A stretch of DNA of 64,000 nt from JL08 sp039969355 (GTDB lineage Bacteria; Pseudomonadota; Alphaproteobacteria; Rhodobacterales; Rhodobacteraceae), in assembly GCA_039969355.1 (NCBI GenBank), contig JBDVOA010000009.1, positions 1 to 64,000 of the forward strand. The letters are read 5' to 3'. Made by a program: the position numbers and the translations under genes. Of this stretch, positions 42,139-50,981 are shown piece by piece. The notes under the pieces were generated by a model, which saw only the letters and a program-made list of their open reading frames with translations, made no database searches and had not been told where the DNA came from. Position 1 is the stretch's first letter. Every line of letters begins with the position of its first letter.

Positions 42139-43052
42139 CCCAGATTTTCCATGACCACCACGAAGCCGATCGCAAAGTGCAAGTCAAATGGTGGGCCAGC
42201 CGCATTGCGATTTACGCCGCGCTACTGATCTGGGCCATGATCTGCATTTTCCCGATCTACTGGACCATCACGACGTCATTCAAACTCGCGCCGGACGTGA
42301 TGAAGGGCAACATGATCCCCTGGTGGGATTACACACCCAAATGGAAAGGCTGGCAATCGCTGGGCCTGTCCCCTGATTTGTTCGGTGAAGTATCAACCGT
42401 GCGCGAAGAGTTCCTGAAGCGGTTCTGGAATTCAACAGTCGTCGCTTTGTCTGCCTCGGCACTCGCCGTCACGCTGGGCTCTTTGGCGGCTTACGGTTTG
42501 TCACGCTTCAGCTATCGTTTTGGGTTTATGAAGAACTCTGACATCTCGTTCTTCTTTCTCAGCCAGATGATTTTGCCCCCTGTAGTTCTGGCCCTGCCCT
42601 TTCTGGTGCTTTATAAATCTTTGGCTCTGCTCGACAGCCGGATCGGGCTGATACTTCTATATACGCTTATGGTCCTACCCATCGTTATCTGGATCATGCG
42701 GGATCAGTTTCAGGGCATCCCAGTCGAACTGGAAGAGGCCGCGTTGGTCGATGGATTGGGCATTTGGGGGTCTTTTATTCAGATTGTTTTGCCTATCGCC
42801 TTGCCCGGCATGGTCGCGGCGTTCATCCTGTCGCTTGTCTTGTGCTGGAATGAATACTTCTTTGCCGCACTTCTAACTTCAACTGATGCCAAAACCCTGC
42901 CGGTTATGGTGGCGTCGCAAACCGGCTCTCAGGGGATTAACTGGTGGTCTATGGCGGCGCTCTCTTCTGCAGCCATTCTACCTTTAGTGGTCGTCGCGAT
43001 CTTCCTCGAGAAATACATCATCAAAGGAATGGCAGCGGGTGCTGTGAAGTAA
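42135..43052 (+). CDS. Sugar ABC importer permease 2 (MalG-like)
   Basis: The product has 305 residues and overlaps the first permease by 4 bases (ATGA). It has the MalG pattern: a first helix (IAIYAALLIWAMICIFPIYW), the SLAAYGLSRF stretch, the EAA loop EEAALVDGLGIWGSFIQIV and the end FLEKYIIKGMAAGAVK. It completes the channel. It ends 1 base before a convergent gene on the minus strand. Confidence 0.92.
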   Translation: MTQIFHDHHEADRKVQVKWWASRIAIYAALLIWAMICIFPIYWTITTSFKLAPDVMKGNMIPWWDYTPKWKGWQSLGLSPDLFGEVSTVREEFLKRFWNSTVVALSASALAVTLGSLAAYGLSRFSYRFGFMKNSDISFFFLSQMILPPVVLALPFLVLYKSLALLDSRIGLILLYTLMVLPIVIWIMRDQFQGIPVELEEAALVDGLGIWGSFIQIVLPIALPGMVAAFILSLVLCWNEYFFAALLTSTDAKTLPVMVASQTGSQGINWWSMAALSSAAILPLVVVAIFLEKYIIKGMAAGAVK

Positions 43053-43053
43053 G

Positions 43054-43605
43054 CTATTCCATGTTTGTGTGGCGGGCGCGCATTGTCTCTGGATTGATGG
43101 CCAGATCGGTTTTGAGTCGCAGGACGATCATTTCGAACAGGACGAACAACGCACCTTCATAAATAGACCCCATGGGCAGGACAGACCTTAGGTCTGGACC
43201 TTGATCGCTGGCCATTGTCTGAGCAGGGATTGTGAGGACCTGCGTCGCGAGCGCACCTTCAGGCGTATCTGGATTGGCGGTCAGATAAAGAATGTCTGCT
43301 CCGGCATCGCTTGCAACGCCGATGAGCGCAGCGACAGTTGACAAGGCGCCGGGCCCTGAGGAGACCACGAACAAATCACCGGGGCCCAACGGCGGCGTAG
43401 CCATTTCCGCCACCATCGTTGCGTTCAAACCGATGTGATAGAGACGCATCGCCAGTCCACGCATTTGCAAACCTTCACGTCCGCACCCATAGAGCACAAT
43501 CTTGCCGGCCTCAGCGATGCGCGCGCAAGCTTGTATAAAGCCTTGCTCGTCTACTCTGTCCAGAACCGCGTCCAACTCGTCCAAGGCAATTTGGTGATCA
43601 CGCAT
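43054..43605 (-). CDS. SIS-domain phosphosugar isomerase, 6-phospho-3-hexuloisomerase-like
   Basis: The start at 43605 (MRDHQIALDEL) overlaps the kinase stop by 8 bases; the longer frame upstream lies inside the kinase gene. The 183-residue protein is a lone SIS domain (VLYGCGREGLQMRGLAMRLYHIG) ending in RARHTNME, which matches the conserved C-terminus of the Phi/YckF family. Phi interconverts hexulose-6-phosphate and fructose-6-phosphate in the ribulose-monophosphate pathway. No hexulose-phosphate synthase is nearby, so it may act on another ketose phosphate. It lacks the helix-turn-helix of RpiR regulators. Confidence 0.82.
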   Translation of the reverse strand: MRDHQIALDELDAVLDRVDEQGFIQACARIAEAGKIVLYGCGREGLQMRGLAMRLYHIGLNATMVAEMATPPLGPGDLFVVSSGPGALSTVAALIGVASDAGADILYLTANPDTPEGALATQVLTIPAQTMASDQGPDLRSVLPMGSIYEGALFVLFEMIVLRLKTDLAINPETMRARHTNME

Positions 43606-45091
43606 GTCCGAGGTCCGCCGCGATATCCCTGGTCTGGTCGTAAAGTCTTCGAAACAGCTCGTATGATTTATCGTATGTCGGATTGGCGGCGGCTCGAATT
43701 GCACGCTCAGCCGGATTCCATTGACTTATATCCGCACGTTTTACAGCACCAATCGCCAGCGCCGCGAGAAATGCATCGCCATAGCTGGCTCCGACGGATT
43801 TTTCACTGACCACCTGATCAATACCGGTTATGTCAGAGGTTGCCTGTAGCCAAAGCCCATTCTTTGTGCCGCCCCCAACCGCGAGCAGCCTTGTTGGCGA
43901 CTGTCCAAGTTCGGCAAAAGTATCGGTTACATGGCGGGTTCCGTAGGCTATACCTTCGATCAGCGCGCGGTACATGTCGCCGCGCGTGTGAGTCAGATTA
44001 AGCCCAAACAGCGCGCCCTTGGCGTTTACGTCGTGGATCGGTGTCCGTTCCCCGGAGAAATAGGGCAGCATGAGCAATCCGTTTGCTCCCGGCGGCGAAC
44101 TCGCAGCCTCGACCCCCAATGCGGAAAATGCGCTGGTCGGATCAAGATCAGGCGCAAGTTGGTCGCGAAACCAATGCGTCAACGTTCCCGAAGTTGCCAG
44201 CCCCGCCATTGAGGCATGCTCACCGTCAAAGAGCCACGGTGCATACCAGATACGTGGGTCAGACACCTTCGACTTCGTGCGCAAAATCACAAATATTGTC
44301 GAGCCGTACATCATCATCATGTCACCGGGTGCATTCACACCAACAGAGAACGCCTCGGCCGCCGCGTCTATTGTGCCGGCGGTGACAGGCGTACCTTTAG
44401 CTAAACCGGTGATCTCGGCCGCGCTCGCGGTTATGTGGCCCGCAACATCCGCAGACCACATGAGTTTGGGCAACTTGTCCAACGGCAGTATGTCATCTGC
44501 CAACTCGGCCACCCAGTTCTGTTGGACAACATCATAAAGGGGTGCAAAATTTGCCGCTGTGTAGTGATCAATCACCGTCTCACCAGTTAGACGACGTACC
44601 AGAAAACTGGTTGACGTCAGAACATGTGCGGTCCGGGCGTAAATCTCAGGTCTGTTGCGCTGAAGCCAAAGAATTTTGGGCCCAACGGATTGGGACGTCA
44701 ACGCATTTCCGCATCGCGCAATCAGAGTTTCTTCGCCCAATCGTTGTGTTAGTTCGCGCACTTCTTTTTCCGCGCGACCATCAACGCCATAGAGAACCCC
44801 ATTCATCAGGGGATCACCCTGTTCGTCGACGGGCAGCATACAGGGGCCAATGGCGCTACAGGCTACGGCTTTGATCTCAGCCGGGTCAACACCACTCTCA
44901 TCAAGAACGGTGTTGCAGATAAAGACAAAATCACCCCACCAGCCCTCTTCGGGGCGATGTTCCGCCCAGCCTGGCTGGGGCACCAGCATTTTGTGCCCCC
45001 GCGCGGCCTGTGCGTGAATTTTGCCGGTTTCGTCGACCAAAACGCCCTTGGTCTCATATGTGCCGATATCGACGCCCAACGTGTAAGTCAT
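43598..45091 (-). CDS. FGGY-family carbohydrate kinase
   Basis: The product has 497 residues, normal for FGGY kinases. The N-terminal phosphate motif is GVDIGTYETKGVLVD, and the C-terminal half has AVGGGTKNGLWLQATSDITG and GASYGDAFLAALAIGA. The look is closest to xylulokinase-type enzymes. It should phosphorylate a ketose or sugar alcohol in the cytosol, feeding the SIS isomerase encoded next. Its ATG shares one base with the stop of the M42 gene upstream. Confidence 0.9.
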   Translation of the reverse strand: MTYTLGVDIGTYETKGVLVDETGKIHAQAARGHKMLVPQPGWAEHRPEEGWWGDFVFICNTVLDESGVDPAEIKAVACSAIGPCMLPVDEQGDPLMNGVLYGVDGRAEKEVRELTQRLGEETLIARCGNALTSQSVGPKILWLQRNRPEIYARTAHVLTSTSFLVRRLTGETVIDHYTAANFAPLYDVVQQNWVAELADDILPLDKLPKLMWSADVAGHITASAAEITGLAKGTPVTAGTIDAAAEAFSVGVNAPGDMMMMYGSTIFVILRTKSKVSDPRIWYAPWLFDGEHASMAGLATSGTLTHWFRDQLAPDLDPTSAFSALGVEAASSPPGANGLLMLPYFSGERTPIHDVNAKGALFGLNLTHTRGDMYRALIEGIAYGTRHVTDTFAELGQSPTRLLAVGGGTKNGLWLQATSDITGIDQVVSEKSVGASYGDAFLAALAIGAVKRADISQWNPAERAIRAAANPTYDKSYELFRRLYDQTRDIAADLGHA

Positions 45092-46185
45092 CAGGTGTAA
45101 TCATCCCTGTTCAACGAAAAGTGCGGTCCGATATTCCCAAGACCGGCGTTCAGTAATTGGGTGAGCGCCGCGAGGTCATTCAGATCGCACAACTCGAGGG
45201 CCGAGTGCGAATAGCGCATCGGGAACCCCAAATCGATGGATGCCACACCTTTGCCTGTGAGTTGAACATAAGATAGGTCCGTCAGTACCCCGATTTGAGC
45301 GCTCCGTTGTAAAGTTATACCGCCATCTTGGGCAGCATTTTCAAACAGATCGACCAAGGCGGGATGAGGAATGACACCGTTCAGCGTGCCCCGCCCATGA
45401 AACGAATAAAGGCTCATTCCCGGTCCGCCACCTAATATGACATCACCGCGCGCCGCCATATCAGGGGTGTCGGTCGCCAGAATCAGGTCAAGTTGAATGG
45501 CGATGTCAGGCAGCAAGGTCTGGGCCAAAGGCTGGGCACCGCGCAGGTTGAATTCTTCTTGCACCGTAAAGGCAAGATGCACCGGGGGGCCAACTTCGCG
45601 CGTAGCAAGCAACCGCGCCATCTCAAGCAAGACTGCACAGCCAGCGCGATCATCAACACTGGTTCCCGTAATGCGATCGTTGGCCAGCGCGCCGGCGAAA
45701 GGTGCGTAAACGACAGGCGTTCCGATCCGGATCCCGGCAGCTTCCACCTCTTTTGCTGACTTCATGCCGGTATCAACATAAAGATCTGGATAAGGCAGCA
45801 CTTTGTACTTTTCATCCGGCATGGTCGCATGATGGCTTTTATTGGCGATTACGCCTGCGACGTCGCGCCCCTCGCCCACACAGATCAGTACTTTTTGCGC
45901 TGCCAATGCGCGCTCTGGTACGCCGCCCAGACGCTCCAGCCGGATCAGCCCGTTTGCTTCTATCCGCCGCACTATGAAACCCAGTTGATCCATGTGGGTG
46001 AACAACATGACCGACGGACCTTCGCCCGGAAAACTGGCAACCAGATTGCCAAGAGTATCCGAACGGCTCTCAACACCAATCGATGACAACTTAGCAGCAA
46101 TAGCGCGCCGTACCCGGTCTTCGTGCCCGGAAAGCCCCGGTACCAACATCAGATCCATCAAATCTTGTTTGATGCGATAATTCAT
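45091..46185 (-). CDS. M42-family metallopeptidase, SgcX-like
   Basis: The product has 364 residues of the M42 family (glutamyl aminopeptidase / so-called endoglucanase M type). Metal-site motifs are MLFTHMDQLGFIV (His), TSVDDRAGCAVLLEMA (bridging Asp), TVQEEFNLRGA (catalytic Glu-Glu) and ATDTPDM (Asp). The start overlaps the stop of the BtpA-family gene by 4 bases. In E. coli, sgcX of this family shares an operon with sgcQ of the BtpA family, so the pair here looks conserved. The role in sugar use is unknown. Confidence 0.87.
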   Translation of the reverse strand: MNYRIKQDLMDLMLVPGLSGHEDRVRRAIAAKLSSIGVESRSDTLGNLVASFPGEGPSVMLFTHMDQLGFIVRRIEANGLIRLERLGGVPERALAAQKVLICVGEGRDVAGVIANKSHHATMPDEKYKVLPYPDLYVDTGMKSAKEVEAAGIRIGTPVVYAPFAGALANDRITGTSVDDRAGCAVLLEMARLLATREVGPPVHLAFTVQEEFNLRGAQPLAQTLLPDIAIQLDLILATDTPDMAARGDVILGGGPGMSLYSFHGRGTLNGVIPHPALVDLFENAAQDGGITLQRSAQIGVLTDLSYVQLTGKGVASIDLGFPMRYSHSALELCDLNDLAALTQLLNAGLGNIGPHFSLNRDDYT

Positions 46186-46982
46186 CGACGCGCCTGCCTG
46201 ACGTGGTCCATGAAATCAGCGGCGCGGGCGGGGTCAACAGCGTTCCAGGTGTCGCCATCAAACTTGAGCGATGAACCAACGATACAGCCATCCGCGATGC
46301 CCAGAACATCAGCAACGGTATCGTGTTTCACACCCGTATTGGCCATGACTGGCGTGTCAGGAAGGGCGCTTTTGACCGCCTCAAGATCCGAAAGTGCGGC
46401 GGCCTCTCCTGTGATCTGACCAGAAACCAGAACAGCATCAGGGATCGACGAGAATACGGCGCTGCGCGCGCGATCGGGCAATGGGCGACCATCAAGTGAA
46501 TGGGCGAATTCAGCAGAAATATTGTAAAGCAACGCCATGTCGCGACGCCCCAGACGATCACGGTATCGCATCGCCTTGCCTGCATCCGGCGTCCACGGCC
46601 CCATGTCGGACGCATAGGTCCCGGTAAAAATCTCTCGCACAAATGACGCGCCGGTCGCCGCCCCCAAGGCGATGCTCGCCATCGGATCCCACAACACGTT
46701 CACTCCAAACGGCACGGTGATCTCAGAGCGCAACTGACCAATGATGTAGGCCATCGTTGCGGTCGAGGCGGTATCTACCTCAAATTCATAAGGGCGGTCA
46801 TTTTCGTTACCAAACATGACCGCGTCAAATCCGGCATCTTGCAATGCCACGAGATCCGCACGCGCACCTTCGACCAGATCGGCGTCAGGGTCGTGTAACG
46901 GAGAACCCGGCAAGGCCCCGATGTGCACCATGGCAATCACCGGTTTGCGTTGACTAAATATTTGTCCAAAACGTGATGTCAT
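46182..46982 (-). CDS. BtpA/SgcQ-family TIM-barrel protein
   Basis: The product has 266 residues. Family landmarks are VIAMVHIGALPGSPLHD near the start, GFDAVMFGNENDRPYEF, PFGVNVLWDPMASIALG, and the C-terminal DGCIVGSSLKFDG phosphate-binding-type loop. Members are predicted TIM-barrel enzymes; BtpA itself was named for photosystem I biogenesis and SgcQ for an uncharacterised sugar operon. No reaction is certain. The context, between kinases and next to an M42 peptidase, argues for sugar or nucleoside catabolism. Confidence 0.88.
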   Translation of the reverse strand: MTSRFGQIFSQRKPVIAMVHIGALPGSPLHDPDADLVEGARADLVALQDAGFDAVMFGNENDRPYEFEVDTASTATMAYIIGQLRSEITVPFGVNVLWDPMASIALGAATGASFVREIFTGTYASDMGPWTPDAGKAMRYRDRLGRRDMALLYNISAEFAHSLDGRPLPDRARSAVFSSIPDAVLVSGQITGEAAALSDLEAVKSALPDTPVMANTGVKHDTVADVLGIADGCIVGSSLKFDGDTWNAVDPARAADFMDHVRQARR

Positions 46983-47058
46983 GGTTTTCTCCCCTCAACG
47001 ACTGTAGGTTTTGCGATCCTGACGCGCAATAGCAGGCGAAAAAGGTCAGCTTTCCGGT

Positions 47059-47904
47059 CTACTGTTGAGAACACTGTGCTAAAAAACTGGCGATCTTTGC
47101 TGCAGAGTTATCGGGCCGTTTCTCACGAGGGGTCGAGATGTGTAGCGCCGCCGCCCCTTGGGCGAACGGAATCGCCGATTGAATGTCGTCTCCGAACGTG
47201 ACCCGCGTTGCAAGCGCCCCTACAAATGTATCACCTGCACCATGTGTCGAAATCACTTTCACCTTATGCCCGGGGTATCGTGTACCGCAGTATTCGACAC
47301 CCTCAGGACCAAGTGTCGTCAATATCTCTGCTGGTGTGGAAATTTCAGTTAGTGCCGATTCTTCAACACGATTGACAATGATGAGATCTACCAATTCGCC
47401 TAGCTTTTTGCTCAAGGCACGTGCAGGTGCCGCATTCAACCAGACCTTTGCACCTTGCGCCCTCGCTTTGCGTGCCATCGCCAGGTTCACCGACTCGGGA
47501 ACCTCATTTTGCAGCAATACGAGGGCAGTATCATCCGGCAACCTTATTGGGTCAGGTTCAATTTCTAGGTTTGCCGCTGACACAATGACCGCGCCGTAGT
47601 CGCCATTTGAATCAACGATCGCAGCACTCATCCCGCTGGGGCCCGTATCTCTCTGCATTTGCGACACGTCTATCCGGCTGGACCGGAGCGTTTCGCGCAA
47701 TATGTCGCCAAAGCTATCGCTGCCAGCCCTCCCCGCAAAACTTACGCTTGCGCCCAATCGGGCGGCGGCCAGCGCCTGATTGCCGCCCTTTCCACCAAAG
47801 ACATAGTCCACCGTCGATCCGGCGACCGTTTCGTCCAATGCTGGCAAATGTGGTGCGTGTAGCAGCACATCCAGATGCAGCGATCCGACGACCATTAGCC
47901 TCAT
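47059..47904 (-). CDS. PfkB-family sugar kinase (second)
   Basis: The product has 281 residues, slightly short for ribokinases. It has FGGKGGNQALAAARLG near the N-terminus and STHGAGDTFVGALATRV with the catalytic Asp near the C-terminus. The start overlaps the stop of the TIM-barrel isomerase gene by 4 bases. It differs enough from the kinase at 35120 to suggest another substrate or step. A gap of 76 bases separates it from the BtpA gene. Confidence 0.87.
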   Translation of the reverse strand: MRLMVVGSLHLDVLLHAPHLPALDETVAGSTVDYVFGGKGGNQALAAARLGASVSFAGRAGSDSFGDILRETLRSSRIDVSQMQRDTGPSGMSAAIVDSNGDYGAVIVSAANLEIEPDPIRLPDDTALVLLQNEVPESVNLAMARKARAQGAKVWLNAAPARALSKKLGELVDLIIVNRVEESALTEISTPAEILTTLGPEGVEYCGTRYPGHKVKVISTHGAGDTFVGALATRVTFGDDIQSAIPFAQGAAALHISTPREKRPDNSAAKIASFLAQCSQQ

Positions 47905-48887
47905 GCCAGCAATTCTGCCTGTACAATGCGCATTGCCGTTGGCGCATCCTGACTGGCAACAGCTGCTTCTAGTGCCGTGTTCGCCACAAGACGTTTCGCA
48001 GTAGCGCGCAGCCGCATGACTACTTCTATGTTGGTGCGTGCTTCCTCTACCGGATCGAGGCCGGAATGATCCGGGAATGTGTCGAAATACAACGCACCCT
48101 CATAGCCAGCACGCTGCAACTCGACCATCAACTCCACCGTTTGGACCGGATGTACCGCACCAACCATTAAGCCATTGTCCCATTTGCCGTAACCATCATT
48201 CAGATGAACACCAAGGATGCGAGAATGCCGCGCCACAAGTGCCGCGGCAAATGCGGGCATTTCATCGGCATAAAGCACATGGGCGAAATCAAGCGTGACA
48301 CCGGTATTATTGCGACCCACCTCTTTGATTGCCAAAAGTGTCGTCGCCGCGTCCGGCATCAGGGCAAAGGCGCGGGGTTCGTTTGGTTTGTATTCCAGTG
48401 CAACATCTATATCCGGGATATGGTCTGCTACCTCTGCCATCGCTTTTATTGTGCAATCCCAGGCACGCGCGTAGTCCATCTGGAAAGAGTAATCGAAACC
48501 GTCTTGCCCCATCCACAACGTCATGAGACTACCGCCCATCTCAGCCAACACGTCCAGTCCACGTTTGGTTTCATCAATTGCGGCCCGGCGCACTGATTTA
48601 TCCGGATGGGTAAAAGCGCCAAGCTTGTAGCCGGGATCGGTATAATACCGCATCGCCAATCCGTTCAGTACCATGCCGTTTTCGTCCAGCACACGGCTCA
48701 CATCAGATGGGCTGTCCTCAACAAAGTGATCCGGATAATTAAGATCAGCTGCCGTCAGGCCGGCAGTTGCTGCCCGGGACAAAAGGTCGGTTGTTGTCAC
48801 CTTATTCTTACCGGGCCAATACCCGTCAGCGCCGATCTTGAAAGCATTAAGTCGTGCGGCGAAGCGGGGGGTGTCAGTTTTATTCAT
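47901..48887 (-). CDS. Sugar (phosphate) isomerase/epimerase, TIM barrel
   Basis: The product has 328 residues of the xylose-isomerase-like TIM-barrel family (AP-endonuclease-2 fold). Probable metal ligands lie in VALEYKPNEPR (Glu), LDFAHVLYADEMP (Asp, His), HLNDGYGKWDNGLMVG (His, Asp) and LYFDTFPDHSG. Relatives include L-rhamnose isomerase-like and tagatose-3-epimerase-like enzymes; the exact reaction is not readable. It is the first gene of the six-gene minus-strand catabolic operon. Confidence 0.87.
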   Translation of the reverse strand: MNKTDTPRFAARLNAFKIGADGYWPGKNKVTTTDLLSRAATAGLTAADLNYPDHFVEDSPSDVSRVLDENGMVLNGLAMRYYTDPGYKLGAFTHPDKSVRRAAIDETKRGLDVLAEMGGSLMTLWMGQDGFDYSFQMDYARAWDCTIKAMAEVADHIPDIDVALEYKPNEPRAFALMPDAATTLLAIKEVGRNNTGVTLDFAHVLYADEMPAFAAALVARHSRILGVHLNDGYGKWDNGLMVGAVHPVQTVELMVELQRAGYEGALYFDTFPDHSGLDPVEEARTNIEVVMRLRATAKRLVANTALEAAVASQDAPTAMRIVQAELLA

Positions 48888-48969
48888 GCCACTGACCTAA
48901 CCAGTTCGAACGGGTTTACGCAATTCTCTTCCTAGCAGGGCTTCGATCGGGCTCCTGCAATCAACAGTG

Positions 48970-49749
48970 TCAGGAAATTACCCGGCTCAGGTGTTCGGCC
49001 TGCGCCTCTACGCCATAGGGCCCATTGACGATGAACAGTCCCGAGCCGATCATACCGTGCCCGGGGCGCGCCGGAGCAAAACGCACTTCGTGGTGCAGAA
49101 CCTTGGGGAGAGTTTGGGCCGTGAGGGCACCCAGCATGCCCTTGTGCAAACCATTGCTCAGAATCGGGTACCACAGGACAACTACCCCGACATTCCATTT
49201 ACGATGAACTCGGGCAATAAATCCGGGGATGGTGTCGTAGTCACTCTTAATCTCATAGCTCGGGTCAATCAGCATCAGCCCTCGGCGTGGCACCGGCGGG
49301 GCAACGGAAAGCGCCATATCAAAGCCGTTCTGTTGGTAGCACCGGGCTGGAAACGAGGCCATTACCCAATCAAGTGCCGCGAACTCTTTTGGGTGCAATT
49401 CTGCGAGATGAAGTCGATCCTGCGGGCGCAAACCATGTGCGGCAATCAGCGGTGACCCTGCATACGCCGCCTCCCCATGGGTTTCCCGAACGACGCCAAG
49501 CGCCTTAGAATAAGGGTGTTCTTTCCCAAACCAGCCTTGAGCATCGCTTAAACTGATGCCTGCTGCGGCCTCACCCGTCTTGACCGCCTCGGGTGCATCA
49601 AGTTGGTAAAGTCCTCGTCCCGCATGGGTTTCAAGATAGCTCATCGGCTTATCTTTTTCAGTCATATAGGCCAGCATCCACGCTAGAAGAGCGTGTTTGT
49701 GTACATCAGCAAGGTTACCGGCGTGATAGATGTGTTGATAGCTCAGCAT
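48970..49749 (-). CDS. rlmJ: 23S rRNA (adenine-N6) methyltransferase RlmJ
   Basis: The product has 259 residues. It starts with the RlmJ signature MLSYQHIYHAGNLADVHKH, then has THAGRGLY (SAM-binding) and LMLIDPSYEIKSDY, the DPPY-type catalytic motif in the form DPSY. RlmJ methylates A2030 of 23S rRNA in E. coli. The length is close to the family's 280. It is divergent from mreB, 153 bases away. Confidence 0.93.
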   Translation of the reverse strand: MLSYQHIYHAGNLADVHKHALLAWMLAYMTEKDKPMSYLETHAGRGLYQLDAPEAVKTGEAAAGISLSDAQGWFGKEHPYSKALGVVRETHGEAAYAGSPLIAAHGLRPQDRLHLAELHPKEFAALDWVMASFPARCYQQNGFDMALSVAPPVPRRGLMLIDPSYEIKSDYDTIPGFIARVHRKWNVGVVVLWYPILSNGLHKGMLGALTAQTLPKVLHHEVRFAPARPGHGMIGSGLFIVNGPYGVEAQAEHLSRVIS

Positions 49750-49902
49750 ACGTCTCCTCTACCGGTTTTGCCTCCGTGGCGAAATAACGCTTTTACCCTT
49801 TCGACAGGTCTTTCACATACTGAACATCCTGCCTATAACGCAGTGCCTGCACGTCTGACCGTCGCAGGTTACTATTTTGCAAAAAGACAGGATCACCAGC
49901 TG

Positions 49903-50949
49903 ATGTCGTGGTTTGGAAATATGAGCGGTCTCTTCTCGTCAGATATGGCGATTGATCTGGGGACTGCAAACACCCTGGTGTACGTCAAAGGGCGCGGCAT
50001 CATTTTGTCAGAACCTTCGGTTGTCGCCTACCATATCAAGGATGGTGTCAAAAAGGTGCTGGCCGTGGGCGAAGATGCCAAACTTATGTTGGGCAGAACA
50101 CCCGGCAGTATCGAAGCAATCCGCCCCATGCGCGAAGGCGTGATTGCCGATTTTGCCACTGCGGAAGAGATGATCAAATATTTCATCCGCAAAGTGCATA
50201 AACGATCGACCTTTTCAAAACCGAAAATCATTGTTTGTGTGCCACATGGTGCTACGCCCGTCGAAAAACGCGCGATCCGTCAGTCGGTTCTTTCTGCCGG
50301 AGCGCGCAAAGCGGGTCTGATTGCAGAGCCCATTGCTGCGGCAATTGGGGCGGGCATGCCAATCACCGACCCGACCGGCAACATGGTTGTCGACATCGGC
50401 GGTGGCACAACCGAGGTCGCAGTGCTTAGCCTTGGCGATATCGTTTACGCCCGCTCCGTCCGGGTGGGCGGCGACCGCATGGACGAGGGCATTGTTTCTT
50501 ATCTGCGGCGTCAACAAAATCTACTGGTGGGTGAATCAACTGCTGAACGAATCAAGACTTCCATCGGCACCGCCAGAATGCCGGATGACGGGCGCGGTGC
50601 ATCCATGCAGATTCGCGGACGTGATCTGCTGAACGGTGTGCCTAAAGAAATTGAAATAACCCAGGCACAAGTAGCAGAAGCGCTGACCGAACCGGTTCAG
50701 CAAATATGCGAAGCGGTAATGACCGCGCTGGAGGCAACCCCACCCGATCTCGCTGCCGACATCGTTGACCGTGGCGTGATGCTGACCGGCGGCGGCGCGT
50801 TGCTGGGAGATCTTGATCTTGCACTGCGCGAGCAGACTGGATTGGCAGTTTCCATAGCTGATGAATGCCTGAATTGTGTTGCGTTAGGCACCGGCAAGGC
50901 GCTTGAATACGAAAAACAGCTGCGCCACGCGATTGACTACGACAGCTAA
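49903..50949 (+). CDS. mreB: Rod-shape protein MreB (bacterial actin)
   Basis: The start is set at the ATG at 49903 (MSWFGNMSGLFSSDMAIDLG); the frame is open for 70 more codons upstream, which do not look coded. An ATG 18 bases later is an alternative. The 348-residue protein has the actin phosphate-1 motif IDLGTANTLVYVKG, VVDIGGGTTEVAVLSLG (phosphate-2) and LTGGGALL (adenosine). MreB filaments under the inner membrane guide the wall-synthesis complex. It heads the mreBCD-mrdA-rodA operon. Confidence 0.97.
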   Translation: MSWFGNMSGLFSSDMAIDLGTANTLVYVKGRGIILSEPSVVAYHIKDGVKKVLAVGEDAKLMLGRTPGSIEAIRPMREGVIADFATAEEMIKYFIRKVHKRSTFSKPKIIVCVPHGATPVEKRAIRQSVLSAGARKAGLIAEPIAAAIGAGMPITDPTGNMVVDIGGGTTEVAVLSLGDIVYARSVRVGGDRMDEGIVSYLRRQQNLLVGESTAERIKTSIGTARMPDDGRGASMQIRGRDLLNGVPKEIEITQAQVAEALTEPVQQICEAVMTALEATPPDLAADIVDRGVMLTGGGALLGDLDLALREQTGLAVSIADECLNCVALGTGKALEYEKQLRHAIDYDS

Positions 50950-50981
50950 TCCACCCACCCTTTGGCATCAAAGGGAACCCA

